Shown here one piece after another: positions 1 to 8,391 of a stretch of DNA of 64,000 nucleotides. The stretch spans positions 80,889-144,888 of the forward strand of contig JAUXRX010000065.1 of the NCBI GenBank assembly GCA_030681645.1, read 5' to 3'. This stretch comes from Archangium sp. (GTDB lineage Bacteria > Myxococcota > Myxococcia > Myxococcales > Myxococcaceae). How positions within the stretch are numbered: the stretch's first letter is position 1; each line of letters opens with the position of its first letter. The notes beneath the pieces were generated by a model that was given only the letters and a program-made list of their open reading frames with translations, made no database searches and had not been told where the DNA came from. The translations under genes were made by a program, and so were the position numbers.

Positions 1-2
1 GG

Positions 3-3000
3 CACCGCGGGGCGCTCGAGGCGCTGCGCGACATCTTCGACGCGTTGGGCAAGCGCGAAGACCTGGTGATCGTGCTGCGGCGGCTCATTCCGCTGCAGGA
101 AGACGCCACCGGGGTGAAGCAGATTCGCATTCGCCTCGCGGAGATCATCGCCGAGACGGCGCGGCGCGAAGAGGCGCTGGACGCGGCCCGCAGGTCGCTC
201 GAGGTCGAGCCCCACCAGATCCCCGATCTCGACAGGCTCGAGGTCGTGTTCATGAAGCTGAAGGCCTGGCCCGACGCGGTGCGCACGCTCGAGGCGAAGG
301 TGGCGGTGCAGCTGCAGCTCGAGGAGCGCGAGGCCGCGGCGCAGACGATGTTCCAGGTCGCGGAGATCTGGCGAGGGCCGGCGAACAAGGTGGAGATGGC
401 CGGCGCCGCGCTGGAGCGGGTGCTCGAGATCGAGCCGTCGAACAAGCAGGCCTACGAGCAGGCGCTCGAGCTGTTCGCGAAGCTCAACGACTGGCGCAGC
501 TACGCCCAGGCGATGGACAGGTACCTGCCCAACCTGCACACCGACGAAGAGAAGGTCGTCGCGCTGCGCGAGCTGGCCCGGGTGCAGGAACAGAAGCTGG
601 GCGCCCGGCAGGTGGCCTTCCTGCAGTACTGCCGCGCGCTGCAGCTGACGCCGTCGAACGACGAGATCCGCGAGCAGGTCGAGCGCCTCGCCGAAGAGAC
701 GGGCAGCTACGAAGAGCTGGCGGCCGTGTACGAGGAGATCGCCGAGACGGTGCCCCGCGGGCCCCTGGCCGAGCGGCTCTACCTCACCCTGGCCAAGGTG
801 CAGGACACGAAGCTCGACGACCCTTCCGCGGCCGAGTCGTCTCTGCGGCGCATTCTCGAGTTCGACCCGACCAACGACCAGGCGCTCGAGCGGCTGGGCG
901 CGATGTTCGCGCGGCGCGGCAAGAACAAGGAGTACGTGGTCTCGCTCGAGCAGAAGCTCGAGGCGGCGGGCAGCATCGAGCGGCGCAAGGAGATCCTGCG
1001 CGAGATCGCGCGGGTCTACGACGAGCAGATGAACGACATGGGCGAGGCCGAGAACGCGCTGGTGCGCGCGCTCGAGCTCGAGCCCGACCTCGAGACGCTC
1101 AGCGTGCTGGTGACGCTGCAGAAGCGGCAGGGCAACCACGCGGCGGTGGCCAGCACCCTGATGCGCATGCGCGACATCGCGCCCACGCCTGAAGATCGGG
1201 CGCGCATCCAGGTCGAGGTGGCGCAGGTCTACGAGCGCGAGCTCCAGGACGACGAGGCGGCGGTGGAAGGGTACCGCCAGGCGCTCGAGTTCGACCCGGC
1301 CAACCCGCAGGCGCTGGCCTCGCTCGAGCAGCTCTACAGCAAGCTCGACCGGCCGGCAGAGCTGCTCGCCGTCTACGAGCGGCAGATCGAGCTGACCTCG
1401 GACTACCGCGAGCGGGTGAAGATCCTCTTCCGCTCGGCGGCGATCTGGGAAGAGCGGTACCAGAACCTGGGCCACGCCGACGCCTGCATCGAGGCGGCGC
1501 TGCAGGTCGACCCCCAGAACATCCAGGCGATCAAGACGCTCGAGCGCCTGCGCAAGTCCCAGGGCCGGTGGGACGAGCTGATCGGGGTCGTCGATCGGCA
1601 CATCAACCTGCTCACCAACCCGGCCGAGCGGGCCGAGCTGTGCGTCGAGATGGGCGACATCTTCCACCAGCAGCTCAAGGCCGTGGATCGCGCCGTCACC
1701 GCCTACCACCAGGCGATCGAGCTCGACCCGCGCTGCCGCCCGGCGATGCACGCGCTGGGCATGTTGTACGAGCGCAGCGGCAACTGGCCCTTCGCCCTCG
1801 ACATGCTCGAGCGCGAGGCGCAGGTGCTGGGCCAGACGCCCGAGGCGGTCGAGCTCTGGTACCGCATGGGCAAGATCAACGAAGACATGTTGATCGACGC
1901 GGGCAGCGCCAAGCGCTGCTACCTCGAGGCGCTGCGCATCGACGCGGCGTACCTGCCGGCGATCCGCGCGCTCAAGGGCATCTACGAGCTCGAGCGGGAC
2001 TTCGAGAGCTACGAGAAGGCGCTGATCGAAGAGGCCAAGCAGACCGAGGAGCCGCTGGCCCGCAGCAAGGCCTTCGTGGCGGTGGGCCAGTACTACGAGA
2101 GCAAGGAAGATCGGGACCAGGCGACCGGCTACTACGAGGAGGGCCTCAAGCTGCAGCCCGACTCGCTCGAGGCGGCGCAGCCGCTGGCCGACATCTACCT
2201 TTCCACCGAGAGATACGACCGCTGCGAGCAGATGTTGGACATCGTGACGGCCCGGCTGCAGCAGCAGTACCAGACGATGCCGGACGACCCCGAGCTGGCG
2301 CGCGAGCTGTGCCGGCGCCAGTACCGCCTGGGCTACGTCTCGGAGAAGAACGGCAAGCGCGAGAAGGCGCTGGCGGCGTACGAGAAGGCCTACCAGCTCG
2401 ACGCGACGTACCTGCCGGTGCTGGAGGGCTACGGCAACCTGCTGGTGCACGCCAAGCGGCTCGAAGAAGCGCAGCGGGTCTACCAGTCGATCCTGGTGCA
2501 CCACCGCGGCGATCTGACCGATCTCGAGGTCGCGGAGATCTACTGGACGCTCGGCGATCTGCACATGAACCTGCGGCAGTTCGACCGCGCGCAGAACCAC
2601 TTCGAGAAGGCGCTGGCGATCGACCCCAGCCACGAGCCGTCGCTGCGCTCGATGGTGGGGCTGATGGAGCAGGCCCAGCAGTTCGATCGCGCGGTCAGCT
2701 ACCGGCAGAAGCTGGTGGAGACGCTCGACGGCGAGGCCAAGTACGAGGCCGGCGTGGCGCTCGGCGAGCTGGCGCGCGACAAGCTGTCCGACCCGTACAT
2801 CGCCATCGACGCGTACCTGGCGGCGCACCGCATTCGGCAAGACGCGCTCGACGTGATGGACGCGCTCTACGTGCTCTACCGCGAGACCAAGCAGGGCGCG
2901 AAGGCGAGCGAGATGCTCGAGAAGATGCTCGCCGTGCCCGCGCTGCAGCAGGACGGCCCGCGGGCCAAGCGGGTGTGGTTCGCGCTGGGTGAGATCAACC

Positions 3001-4445
3001 GCGACGAGATCGGTGACATCGACGCGGCGGCGAAGTGTTTCAACCACGCGCTCGACGTCGACTGGCACTTCATCGACGCCTTCGCGGCGTTGGAGAAGCT
3101 GCTGGGGCGCGCCAAGAAGTGGCAGCAGCTCGACGAGAACTACAAGCGCATGATCGCGCGCATTCCCAAGACGCCCGAGACGCACCAGGTGCGCATGGGG
3201 CTGTGGAAGGCGCTGGGCGATCTGTACCTCAACGCCCTCAAGGCGCCCGAAGCGGCGGTGCAGGTCTACAAGGTGGTCGCCTCGGGCCTGCCCGACAACG
3301 TGGAGATCCAGGAGCTCTACGCGGGGCTGGCGCAGCACCAGGAAGGCTACGAGCAGGAAGCGGTCGAGGCGTGGCGCCGCGCGCTGCCCAGCACCACCAG
3401 CCCGGGCAAGGTGGCCTCGGCGCTGGCAGAGCTGGCGGCGAAGCGGAAGGACTACGACTCGGCGTGGATCGCAGCGCAGGTGATGGTGGGGCTGATCGGA
3501 GACCCGGGGCCCGGCGAGAAGGAGATCCTCACCAAGCTGACCCCGTACGCGAAGAAGCGCGAGGTGGCGCAGCGCCAGCTCACCGATCGCCTGTGGACCG
3601 AGCACCTGTTCCACCCCAAGGTGCGCGGGCCGCTGGCCGATCTCTTCGCGATCCTCTTCGAGCAGGCCGGCACGCTCTACAAGGAAGACTTCACCCGGTA
3701 CGGCATCGTGCCCAAGAAGCACTCCATCGACGTGGCGACGGCGCCCGAGTACCAGATTCACCACTACCGGTACGTCTCGCGCATCCTGGGCATGGACCAG
3801 GTGGCGGTGTTCTCGCCGTTCCTGATCACCACGCGCGAGCGCATGGCCAAGCGCACCACCGAGCCCGCGCCCGACCCGATGGTGGGCGTGGAGATCTGTC
3901 ACACCGAGCCGGTGGCGCTGCGCTTCGGCGGGAAGTTCTTCAGCGAGACGGGGCAGCGCGAGGTCTACTACCTGCTGGGCCGCACCATGACGATGCTGCG
4001 CCCCGAGCTGGCGCTCACGCAGCGGCTCTCAGGCGAGCGCCTCGAGGCGGTGATGCAGGCGGCGATCAGCCTCTCGGTCGATCGGTTCCGCTTCACGGCT
4101 GATCTGCGGGCCATCGACACCGAGCGCAAGCTGCTCGAGAAGCACCTCACTCCGCAGGCGCGCGACGCGCTGGCGCGGGTGACGAAGGAGTACGTGAAGG
4201 TCGCCACGCCCAACGACCTGCGGAACTTCCTGGAGGGCGCCGAGCTGTCGGCCACGCGCGCGGGGGCCTTCGTGGCCGGCGAGATCGAGCCGGTCAAACG
4301 GATGGTGATGGCGGAGACCGGCGCCAACTTCCGGGTGCAGCCGCGCTCGAAGATCCGCGACCTGCTGGTGTTCGCGCTGGGGGATGATCTCCACGCCCTG
4401 CGCGTTGCGGTAGGGATCAACGTCGAGGTCCAGCTCCGCAAGTAG
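3..4445 (+). CDS. Giant TPR-repeat protein, GltI-like (3' part only)
   Basis: The frame is open to the left edge, so the 5' end lies outside the window; the first visible residues (ALEALRDIFDALGK) already look like a repeat. About 1,150 residues are consecutive TPR/HAT-like helical pairs of roughly 34-40 residues, with recurring A-x-x-x-Y-x-x-A-L-x-x-D-P signatures. The last ~290 residues are a non-repeat conserved-looking domain rich in Leu and Arg. No membrane segment is visible in this part, so it is probably cytoplasmic. The next gene encodes a GltJ/AgmX-like protein. In Myxococcus xanthus the large TPR protein GltI is encoded beside GltJ (from memory), so this is probably the GltI counterpart, acting as a scaffold in a trans-envelope motility complex. 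TPR content is certain; orthology to GltI is inferred from neighbourhood and architecture. Confidence 0.82.
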   Translation, partial: HRGALEALRDIFDALGKREDLVIVLRRLIPLQEDATGVKQIRIRLAEIIAETARREEALDAARRSLEVEPHQIPDLDRLEVVFMKLKAWPDAVRTLEAKVAVQLQLEEREAAAQTMFQVAEIWRGPANKVEMAGAALERVLEIEPSNKQAYEQALELFAKLNDWRSYAQAMDRYLPNLHTDEEKVVALRELARVQEQKLGARQVAFLQYCRALQLTPSNDEIREQVERLAEETGSYEELAAVYEEIAETVPRGPLAERLYLTLAKVQDTKLDDPSAAESSLRRILEFDPTNDQALERLGAMFARRGKNKEYVVSLEQKLEAAGSIERRKEILREIARVYDEQMNDMGEAENALVRALELEPDLETLSVLVTLQKRQGNHAAVASTLMRMRDIAPTPEDRARIQVEVAQVYERELQDDEAAVEGYRQALEFDPANPQALASLEQLYSKLDRPAELLAVYERQIELTSDYRERVKILFRSAAIWEERYQNLGHADACIEAALQVDPQNIQAIKTLERLRKSQGRWDELIGVVDRHINLLTNPAERAELCVEMGDIFHQQLKAVDRAVTAYHQAIELDPRCRPAMHALGMLYERSGNWPFALDMLEREAQVLGQTPEAVELWYRMGKINEDMLIDAGSAKRCYLEALRIDAAYLPAIRALKGIYELERDFESYEKALIEEAKQTEEPLARSKAFVAVGQYYESKEDRDQATGYYEEGLKLQPDSLEAAQPLADIYLSTERYDRCEQMLDIVTARLQQQYQTMPDDPELARELCRRQYRLGYVSEKNGKREKALAAYEKAYQLDATYLPVLEGYGNLLVHAKRLEEAQRVYQSILVHHRGDLTDLEVAEIYWTLGDLHMNLRQFDRAQNHFEKALAIDPSHEPSLRSMVGLMEQAQQFDRAVSYRQKLVETLDGEAKYEAGVALGELARDKLSDPYIAIDAYLAAHRIRQDALDVMDALYVLYRETKQGAKASEMLEKMLAVPALQQDGPRAKRVWFALGEINRDEIGDIDAAAKCFNHALDVDWHFIDAFAALEKLLGRAKKWQQLDENYKRMIARIPKTPETHQVRMGLWKALGDLYLNALKAPEAAVQVYKVVASGLPDNVEIQELYAGLAQHQEGYEQEAVEAWRRALPSTTSPGKVASALAELAAKRKDYDSAWIAAQVMVGLIGDPGPGEKEILTKLTPYAKKREVAQRQLTDRLWTEHLFHPKVRGPLADLFAILFEQAGTLYKEDFTRYGIVPKKHSIDVATAPEYQIHHYRYVSRILGMDQVAVFSPFLITTRERMAKRTTEPAPDPMVGVEICHTEPVALRFGGKFFSETGQREVYYLLGRTMTMLRPELALTQRLSGERLEAVMQAAISLSVDRFRFTADLRAIDTERKLLEKHLTPQARDALARVTKEYVKVATPNDLRNFLEGAELSATRAGAFVAGEIEPVKRMVMAETGANFRVQPRSKIRDLLVFALGDDLHALRVAVGINVEVQLRK

Positions 4446-4487
4446 CTTCAAGTACCAAGGATCGTTGAAGGTTTCGGACAGGGCGCA

Positions 4488-4511
4488 GAGGGGAGGGAAC
4501 CACCTCCCCTC
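4488..4511 (+). terminator. Perfect hairpin between the TPR gene and the gltJ-like gene
   Basis: GAGGGGAGG pairs perfectly with CCTCCCCTC across the loop GAACCA (9-bp stem). No T-run follows, so it may be a Rho-aided terminator, a processing site or a 3' stabiliser. It sits 43 bases after the stop codon of the TPR gene and just ahead of a good promoter, which fits a transcription boundary. Confidence 0.45.
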
Positions 4512-4528
4512 AAGTGGCGTCCGTTGTC

Positions 4529-4557
4529 TTGACCCCAAAGCGCACCAAACCTAAACT
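4529..4557 (+). promoter_or_regulatory. Sigma-70-type promoter for the gltJ-like gene
   Basis: TTGACC (-35), a 17-base spacer and TAAACT (-10) lie 39 bases before the start codon at 4596, within a short AT-richer patch. The predicted transcription start is near 4563-4564. The match to the housekeeping consensus is good for such a GC-rich genome. Confidence 0.6.
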
Positions 4558-4595
4558 TTTCAATCGGTTACACGTAGTTTCGCCCGGGAAACACA

Positions 4596-6578
4596 ATGCG
4601 CTTCGTCTGTGAGAGCTGCCGCGCGCAGTACATGATCAATGACGAGAAGGTCGGACCCAAGGGGGTCAAGGTCCGATGCCGCAAGTGCGGCTACGTCATC
4701 TTGGTGAAGCGCGCTGACGCAGCGAAGGGCGGAAGCCCGGTCGCGATGTCGAACGATCCCGACGACGCGCTGGCGACGCAGGTGATGCAGACGCCGCTCG
4801 CGGCGGCCGAGGCGACCCTCTCGAATGACGATCACTCCCACGCAGGCGATGAGATGACCAACCCCGGCAGCGCCTCCGCGACGTCCTCCCCCACGCTTCC
4901 CGGGGCCCAGGCGAGCCCGCCCCCCGGGGGCCCGAAGGACAGCTTCTTCGGAGCGGACGAAGACGAGATCGGCGCGGTGTTCGACCAGGTGCTCAAGGGC
5001 ACCGGCAGTCACTCGGCGCACAAGCCGGGCGACGAAGGCTCGCCGGACGATCGGCAGAGCACGCGGGTGATCGACGCGGACACGGTGCGCAAGCTGGCCG
5101 AGGAGTCGAACGGCAAGGAGAAGGCGCCCGAGCCGAAGGAAGAGGAGATTCCCCAGACCGATTGGTACGTGGCGATCAACGAGAAGCAGACCGGCCCGCT
5201 CACGCTCGAGAAGGTGAAGGAGCACTGGGATCGCGGCGAGATCAGCCCCGACTCGTTGTGCTGGCGCGCGGGCTACGACGACTGGATCCCGGTGAGCGAC
5301 GTGAAGATGCTCACCTCGGTGCTGGCGCCCAAGCCGCCCAAGCCGATCGTGATCGCCCCCGCGGCGAACATCACCCAGAGCGGCCCGGCGGTGATGAACG
5401 TGCCGGTGCAGTCTGCGTTCAGCGCGGGCGGCATGGTGCAGACGGTGCAGTCGCAGATGCAGGTGCCGATGTCGGCGGGCGGGGCGATGAACCCGGAAGA
5501 GACGGGGAGCTGGAAGCCGTCGGCGGCCAACTCGCTGGGCTCGCTGCTCAAGGACGAGATGGAAGCCCAGGCGCGGCCGCCCCCCAAGGCGCCGCCGCCG
5601 GTGGTGATGGACGAGCCTGGCCTGCTCGATCTGCCGCGCGAGGAGAAGGCCACCAACGGGGCCACCGTGCTGCCGATGCCGGTGGAGCAGCGCGACGATC
5701 GCCCAGCGCGGCCCGCGCCGCCGCCTCCGAACCCGTACCTGCAGAACCCGGGCGCGACGTACAGCGCGCCGGCGATGACGCAGTACCGGCCTCCGAACAA
5801 CCGCAACCTGATGATCGGGGTGGCGGCGGGTGGCGCGGTGATGCTGCTCATCCTGGTCGGGTTGATCGTCTGGCTCGCCACGCGGCAGCCGCCGCAGGTG
5901 GTGGTCGCGCCCATTCCGCCTGCGCCGGTGGTGGTGGCTCCGACGCCGACGCCGACTCCCACTCCGGTTGCCGTGCCGACGCCGACGCCCGTGGCCCCGA
6001 CGCCCGTGGCGCCGACGCCGGTGCCCGTCGCGGTGGCGCCTCCGACGCCCACGCCCGTTCAGCCCAGGGGGACGGGGACGCGGCCGAAGAAGGACACCAC
6101 CACGGTGGCGCGCGTGGAGAAGGAGCCGGAGCCGGCTCCGACCCCGAAGAAGCAGCCCACCGGTGATGACGACGATTTTGCCAGCGCATTTGGCACCGAC
6201 GTGAAGAAGCAGCCGAAGGAGGACACGTCGTCGAAGCCCGACAAGAAGCCGGCCGGCTACATCCCACCTGCTCCCGGCGGATCCAGCGAGGTGAAGGAAT
6301 CGCTCGGGCAGTCCGACATCATGGAGGTCGTGCTGGCCAACAAGGGCTCGCTGGTGAAGTGCGTGAAGGAGCAGAAGGCCCAGGATCCCGGCACTTCAGG
6401 CAAGCTGCTGATGAGGTGGACCATTCAGCCCAGCGGGAGGACGGCCAACGTGGCGGTGGTTTCCGAAGAGCACAAGGGCACTCCGATCGCGGGCTGCGTG
6501 GGCAAGCTGATCAAGGGCATGACGTTCCCGAAGCACAAGAAGCAGGGCGACCCGATCACGTTCCCCTTCACGTTCTGA
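4596..6578 (+). CDS. gltJ: GltJ/AgmX-like zinc-ribbon, GYF, TonB-C inner-membrane protein
   Basis: 660 residues. An N-terminal MJ0042-type zinc ribbon has Cys pairs at 5/8 and 28/31. An acidic linker follows, then a GYF_2 domain from about 189 to 237 (DWYVAINEKQTGPLT through AGYDDWIPV). A single transmembrane helix lies near 406-428, followed by a Pro-Thr/Pro-Val repeat that could span the periplasm. The C-terminal ~85 residues are an AgmX/PglI-type TonB_C-like domain ending in PITFPFTF. This order is that of M. xanthus GltJ (AgmX), the inner-membrane component of the focal-adhesion gliding machinery, whose cytoplasmic zinc ribbon and GYF domains contact the MglA/MglB polarity switch (family knowledge). 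The gene follows the GltI-like gene but has its own promoter at 4529-4557. Only one TonB_C-like domain is obvious here. Whether it serves gliding in a flagellated cell is open. Confidence 0.85.
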   Translation: MRFVCESCRAQYMINDEKVGPKGVKVRCRKCGYVILVKRADAAKGGSPVAMSNDPDDALATQVMQTPLAAAEATLSNDDHSHAGDEMTNPGSASATSSPTLPGAQASPPPGGPKDSFFGADEDEIGAVFDQVLKGTGSHSAHKPGDEGSPDDRQSTRVIDADTVRKLAEESNGKEKAPEPKEEEIPQTDWYVAINEKQTGPLTLEKVKEHWDRGEISPDSLCWRAGYDDWIPVSDVKMLTSVLAPKPPKPIVIAPAANITQSGPAVMNVPVQSAFSAGGMVQTVQSQMQVPMSAGGAMNPEETGSWKPSAANSLGSLLKDEMEAQARPPPKAPPPVVMDEPGLLDLPREEKATNGATVLPMPVEQRDDRPARPAPPPPNPYLQNPGATYSAPAMTQYRPPNNRNLMIGVAAGGAVMLLILVGLIVWLATRQPPQVVVAPIPPAPVVVAPTPTPTPTPVAVPTPTPVAPTPVAPTPVPVAVAPPTPTPVQPRGTGTRPKKDTTTVARVEKEPEPAPTPKKQPTGDDDDFASAFGTDVKKQPKEDTSSKPDKKPAGYIPPAPGGSSEVKESLGQSDIMEVVLANKGSLVKCVKEQKAQDPGTSGKLLMRWTIQPSGRTANVAVVSEEHKGTPIAGCVGKLIKGMTFPKHKKQGDPITFPFTF

Positions 6579-6594
6579 CCCGGGCGTCGTTGTC

Positions 6595-6629
6595 GCGGGG
6601 CCTGGTGCGCGTCGACGCGCCAGCCCCGC
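6595..6629 (+). terminator. Long GC hairpin after the gltJ-like gene
   Basis: GCGGGG...CTGG...CGCGTC pairs with GACGCG-CCAG-CCCCGC, forming an extended stem centred on GTCGAC, 17 bases after the stop codon at 6578. No T-tract follows, so it is a terminator-like structure or 3' stabiliser rather than a canonical intrinsic terminator. Confidence 0.4.
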
Positions 6630-6691
6630 ATCACCCCACAATCAGTGATGAAGTTTGGCCCTGAGCTTGCGTAGGAGGGCACGGACTCCGA

Positions 6692-6719
6692 TTGACTTGG
6701 GTCGATCGGTCGTTATCGT
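6692..6719 (+). promoter_or_regulatory. Candidate sigma-70 promoter for the lipoprotein at 6767
   Basis: TTGACT, a 16-base spacer and TATCGT. Transcription would begin near 6726, about 40 bases ahead of the chosen start codon. A TTG codon inside the -35 box could open a longer reading frame, but this placement makes that start unlikely. Confidence 0.45.
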
Positions 6720-6766
6720 CCGCCCGGCTGATCGGGCTTCACTCACTGAACAGAGGGGTACACAGA

Positions 6767-7750
6767 ATGACCAGAAACTATCGAGGACTGTGGCTTACGG
6801 CCGCGGCCGGCATCGCGTTCGCCATGATGGGCTGTGGAGAGATGACTGGCAGCGACGCCGGCACCGGCGGCATCGGCAGCGCCTGCACCAGCGACACGTC
6901 CTGCGCATCGGGCAACGCATGTCACCCTGTGCTCAAGACGTGCGCGAAGACCTGTACGGGCGGCACGGACTGCCCGTCGAACGAGAAGACCTGCCAGAAG
7001 ATCAACAACTCGACGGCGAGCTTCTGCACCTGCAGCACCGACGCGCTGTGCGCGGCCACCACGGCCGGCCAGATCTGCAACCTGGCCGTCTTCAAGTGCA
7101 CCGACAAGTGCACGGTGTCGAGCTGCCCGGTTCCCCTCACGTGCGAGCTCGACGCGGGCCAGTGCCGCTCGAGCGGCGGCACGGACGGCGGCACTGACGC
7201 CGGCACCGATGCAGGCGTGGGCGACGCCGGCGTGCCGTGCAACTCGAGCAACTTCGAGCCCGATGTCTGCACCTACGCGAACGTCTGTTACTCGAACAAC
7301 CAGTGCGACACCGCGTCTGACGATCGCTGCCCGAACATCACGGCGGCCATCAACGCGGGCAACTACACGGCCTGGTCGCCTGCCACCAGCACCGGTCCGG
7401 TCATCTGGAATGTGATCGACGACCCCGACGTCGCGGCGGGCTGCACCGCCGTGGGCGAGGTGGCCTTCACCACGACGGTCCACGCCTATGCGGGCACCAC
7501 GTTGTTCCCCTCGAACATCACCGCCGCGGTTCAGCTGACCTATTACACCTCGACTGGCGCGGTGCGGCCGATCAACGGCGTGCAGGTGGGCAACACCTCG
7601 AACGCGTGGTCGCACTACACCGTGACGAACAGCGGGAAGAACGCGGAGATGAAGATGACCCTCTGCGCTCCGGCCGGCACCACCGGCCTGACCGTCGGGT
7701 TCGCGTACAGCGGAGGCAACGCCTACTGCCAGGACCTGACGCGGAACTGA
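6767..7750 (+). CDS. Cys-rich exported lipoprotein, function unknown
   Basis: 327 residues from ATG 6767, preceded by a GAGGGG-type ribosome site. The signal peptide ends in a lipobox-like MMGC (Cys23), so the product is probably an outer-membrane lipoprotein. Residues ~25-140 contain many paired cysteines in short C-x(5-8)-C modules typical of myxobacterial secreted proteins. A Thr-Asp-Gly-Gly/Thr-Asp-Ala-Gly linker near 145-160 leads to a C-terminal domain of about 170 residues that reads as a beta-sandwich (alternating hydrophobic, Thr/Asn-rich strands), possibly carbohydrate-binding. The same linker type recurs in the lipoprotein ending at 35341. Probably co-transcribed with the small gene at 7809. 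No function is recognised. Confidence 0.75.
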   Translation: MTRNYRGLWLTAAAGIAFAMMGCGEMTGSDAGTGGIGSACTSDTSCASGNACHPVLKTCAKTCTGGTDCPSNEKTCQKINNSTASFCTCSTDALCAATTAGQICNLAVFKCTDKCTVSSCPVPLTCELDAGQCRSSGGTDGGTDAGTDAGVGDAGVPCNSSNFEPDVCTYANVCYSNNQCDTASDDRCPNITAAINAGNYTAWSPATSTGPVIWNVIDDPDVAAGCTAVGEVAFTTTVHAYAGTTLFPSNITAAVQLTYYTSTGAVRPINGVQVGNTSNAWSHYTVTNSGKNAEMKMTLCAPAGTTGLTVGFAYSGGNAYCQDLTRN

Positions 7751-7808
7751 AGAAGCGTCAGCCGACTTCGTACAACCACTGTCCGCAACCAGGACCAAGG
7801 AGAACACA

Positions 7809-8306
7809 ATGATTCGCAAGATGATGATGATGCAGTTCGCGGTGGCAGGCCTCGCGCTCGCGCAGGCACCCGCTCTCGAGAAGGCCCCTGCGATCGGCAC
7901 GGGCTACAAGATGGCGTGCCCCGCCGGGACCAGGCAGATCGGCGGGCCGAAGACCGACTTCGGCGCGTACGCGTGCCTCAAGGGCACGGTCGACGGCATG
8001 CGGCTGATGACGGGGCCGATGGTGTCGTTCGACAACGCAGGCCACGTGGTAGCGATTGGCCAGATGGAAGACAACTTCCGGGTCGGTACGTGGAAGTTCT
8101 TCGACACCACCGGCAAGCTCACCGGCACCACGAGCTTCCTCAAGGGCGAGTACAACGGCCTGCGCGTGGAGTACCAGGCCGACGGCAAGCTCAAGTTCGA
8201 GGAGAACTGGGTCAACGGCAAGCGCCAGGGTCCGCAGAAGGCGTTCGACACTGCGGGCGTGGTGACGGTCACCGAGTACCGGGACGATCGTCCGGTCGCG
8301 AAGTAA
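7809..8306 (+). CDS. Small exported MORN/YwqK-like repeat protein
   Basis: 165 residues, start supported by AAGGAG 8 bases upstream. A Met-rich N-terminus and hydrophobic segment ending in ALAQA indicate Sec export with signal peptidase I cleavage near residue 20. The body (60-160) consists of beta-hairpin repeats such as GTWKFFDTTGKLTG, GEYNGLRVEYQADGK and NGKRQGPQKAFDTAG, which match the MORN/YwqK repeat pattern (G-x-W-x-x-y-d-x-x-G-x-l). Such repeats are generic surface-interaction modules, and the antitoxin label often given to YwqK proteins is not supported by anything here. A strong terminator follows at 8330. Confidence 0.75.
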   Translation: MIRKMMMMQFAVAGLALAQAPALEKAPAIGTGYKMACPAGTRQIGGPKTDFGAYACLKGTVDGMRLMTGPMVSFDNAGHVVAIGQMEDNFRVGTWKFFDTTGKLTGTTSFLKGEYNGLRVEYQADGKLKFEENWVNGKRQGPQKAFDTAGVVTVTEYRDDRPVAK

Positions 8307-8329
8307 CCATCACCGCCTGAAGTGACGAG

Positions 8330-8372
8330 AAGGCCGGCTCCGGATCTTTCCGGGGTCGGCTTTCACGTTTTT
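8330..8372 (+). terminator. Rho-independent terminator after the MORN-like gene
   Basis: A 15-bp stem (left arm from 8330, right arm ending 8363; three G-U pairs) closes a TCTT loop and is followed by CACGTTTTT. It ends the 6767-8306 unit. The next start codon (GTG 8392) comes only 19 bases later, so that gene may depend on read-through or an internal promoter. Confidence 0.8.
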
Positions 8373-8391
8373 ATGGGAGAAACGTCGTCCG

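Noticed and set aside
7809..8306. Antitoxin role for the MORN/YwqK-like protein
   Set aside because: The protein is exported and has no toxin neighbour; the repeat family alone does not imply an antitoxin.
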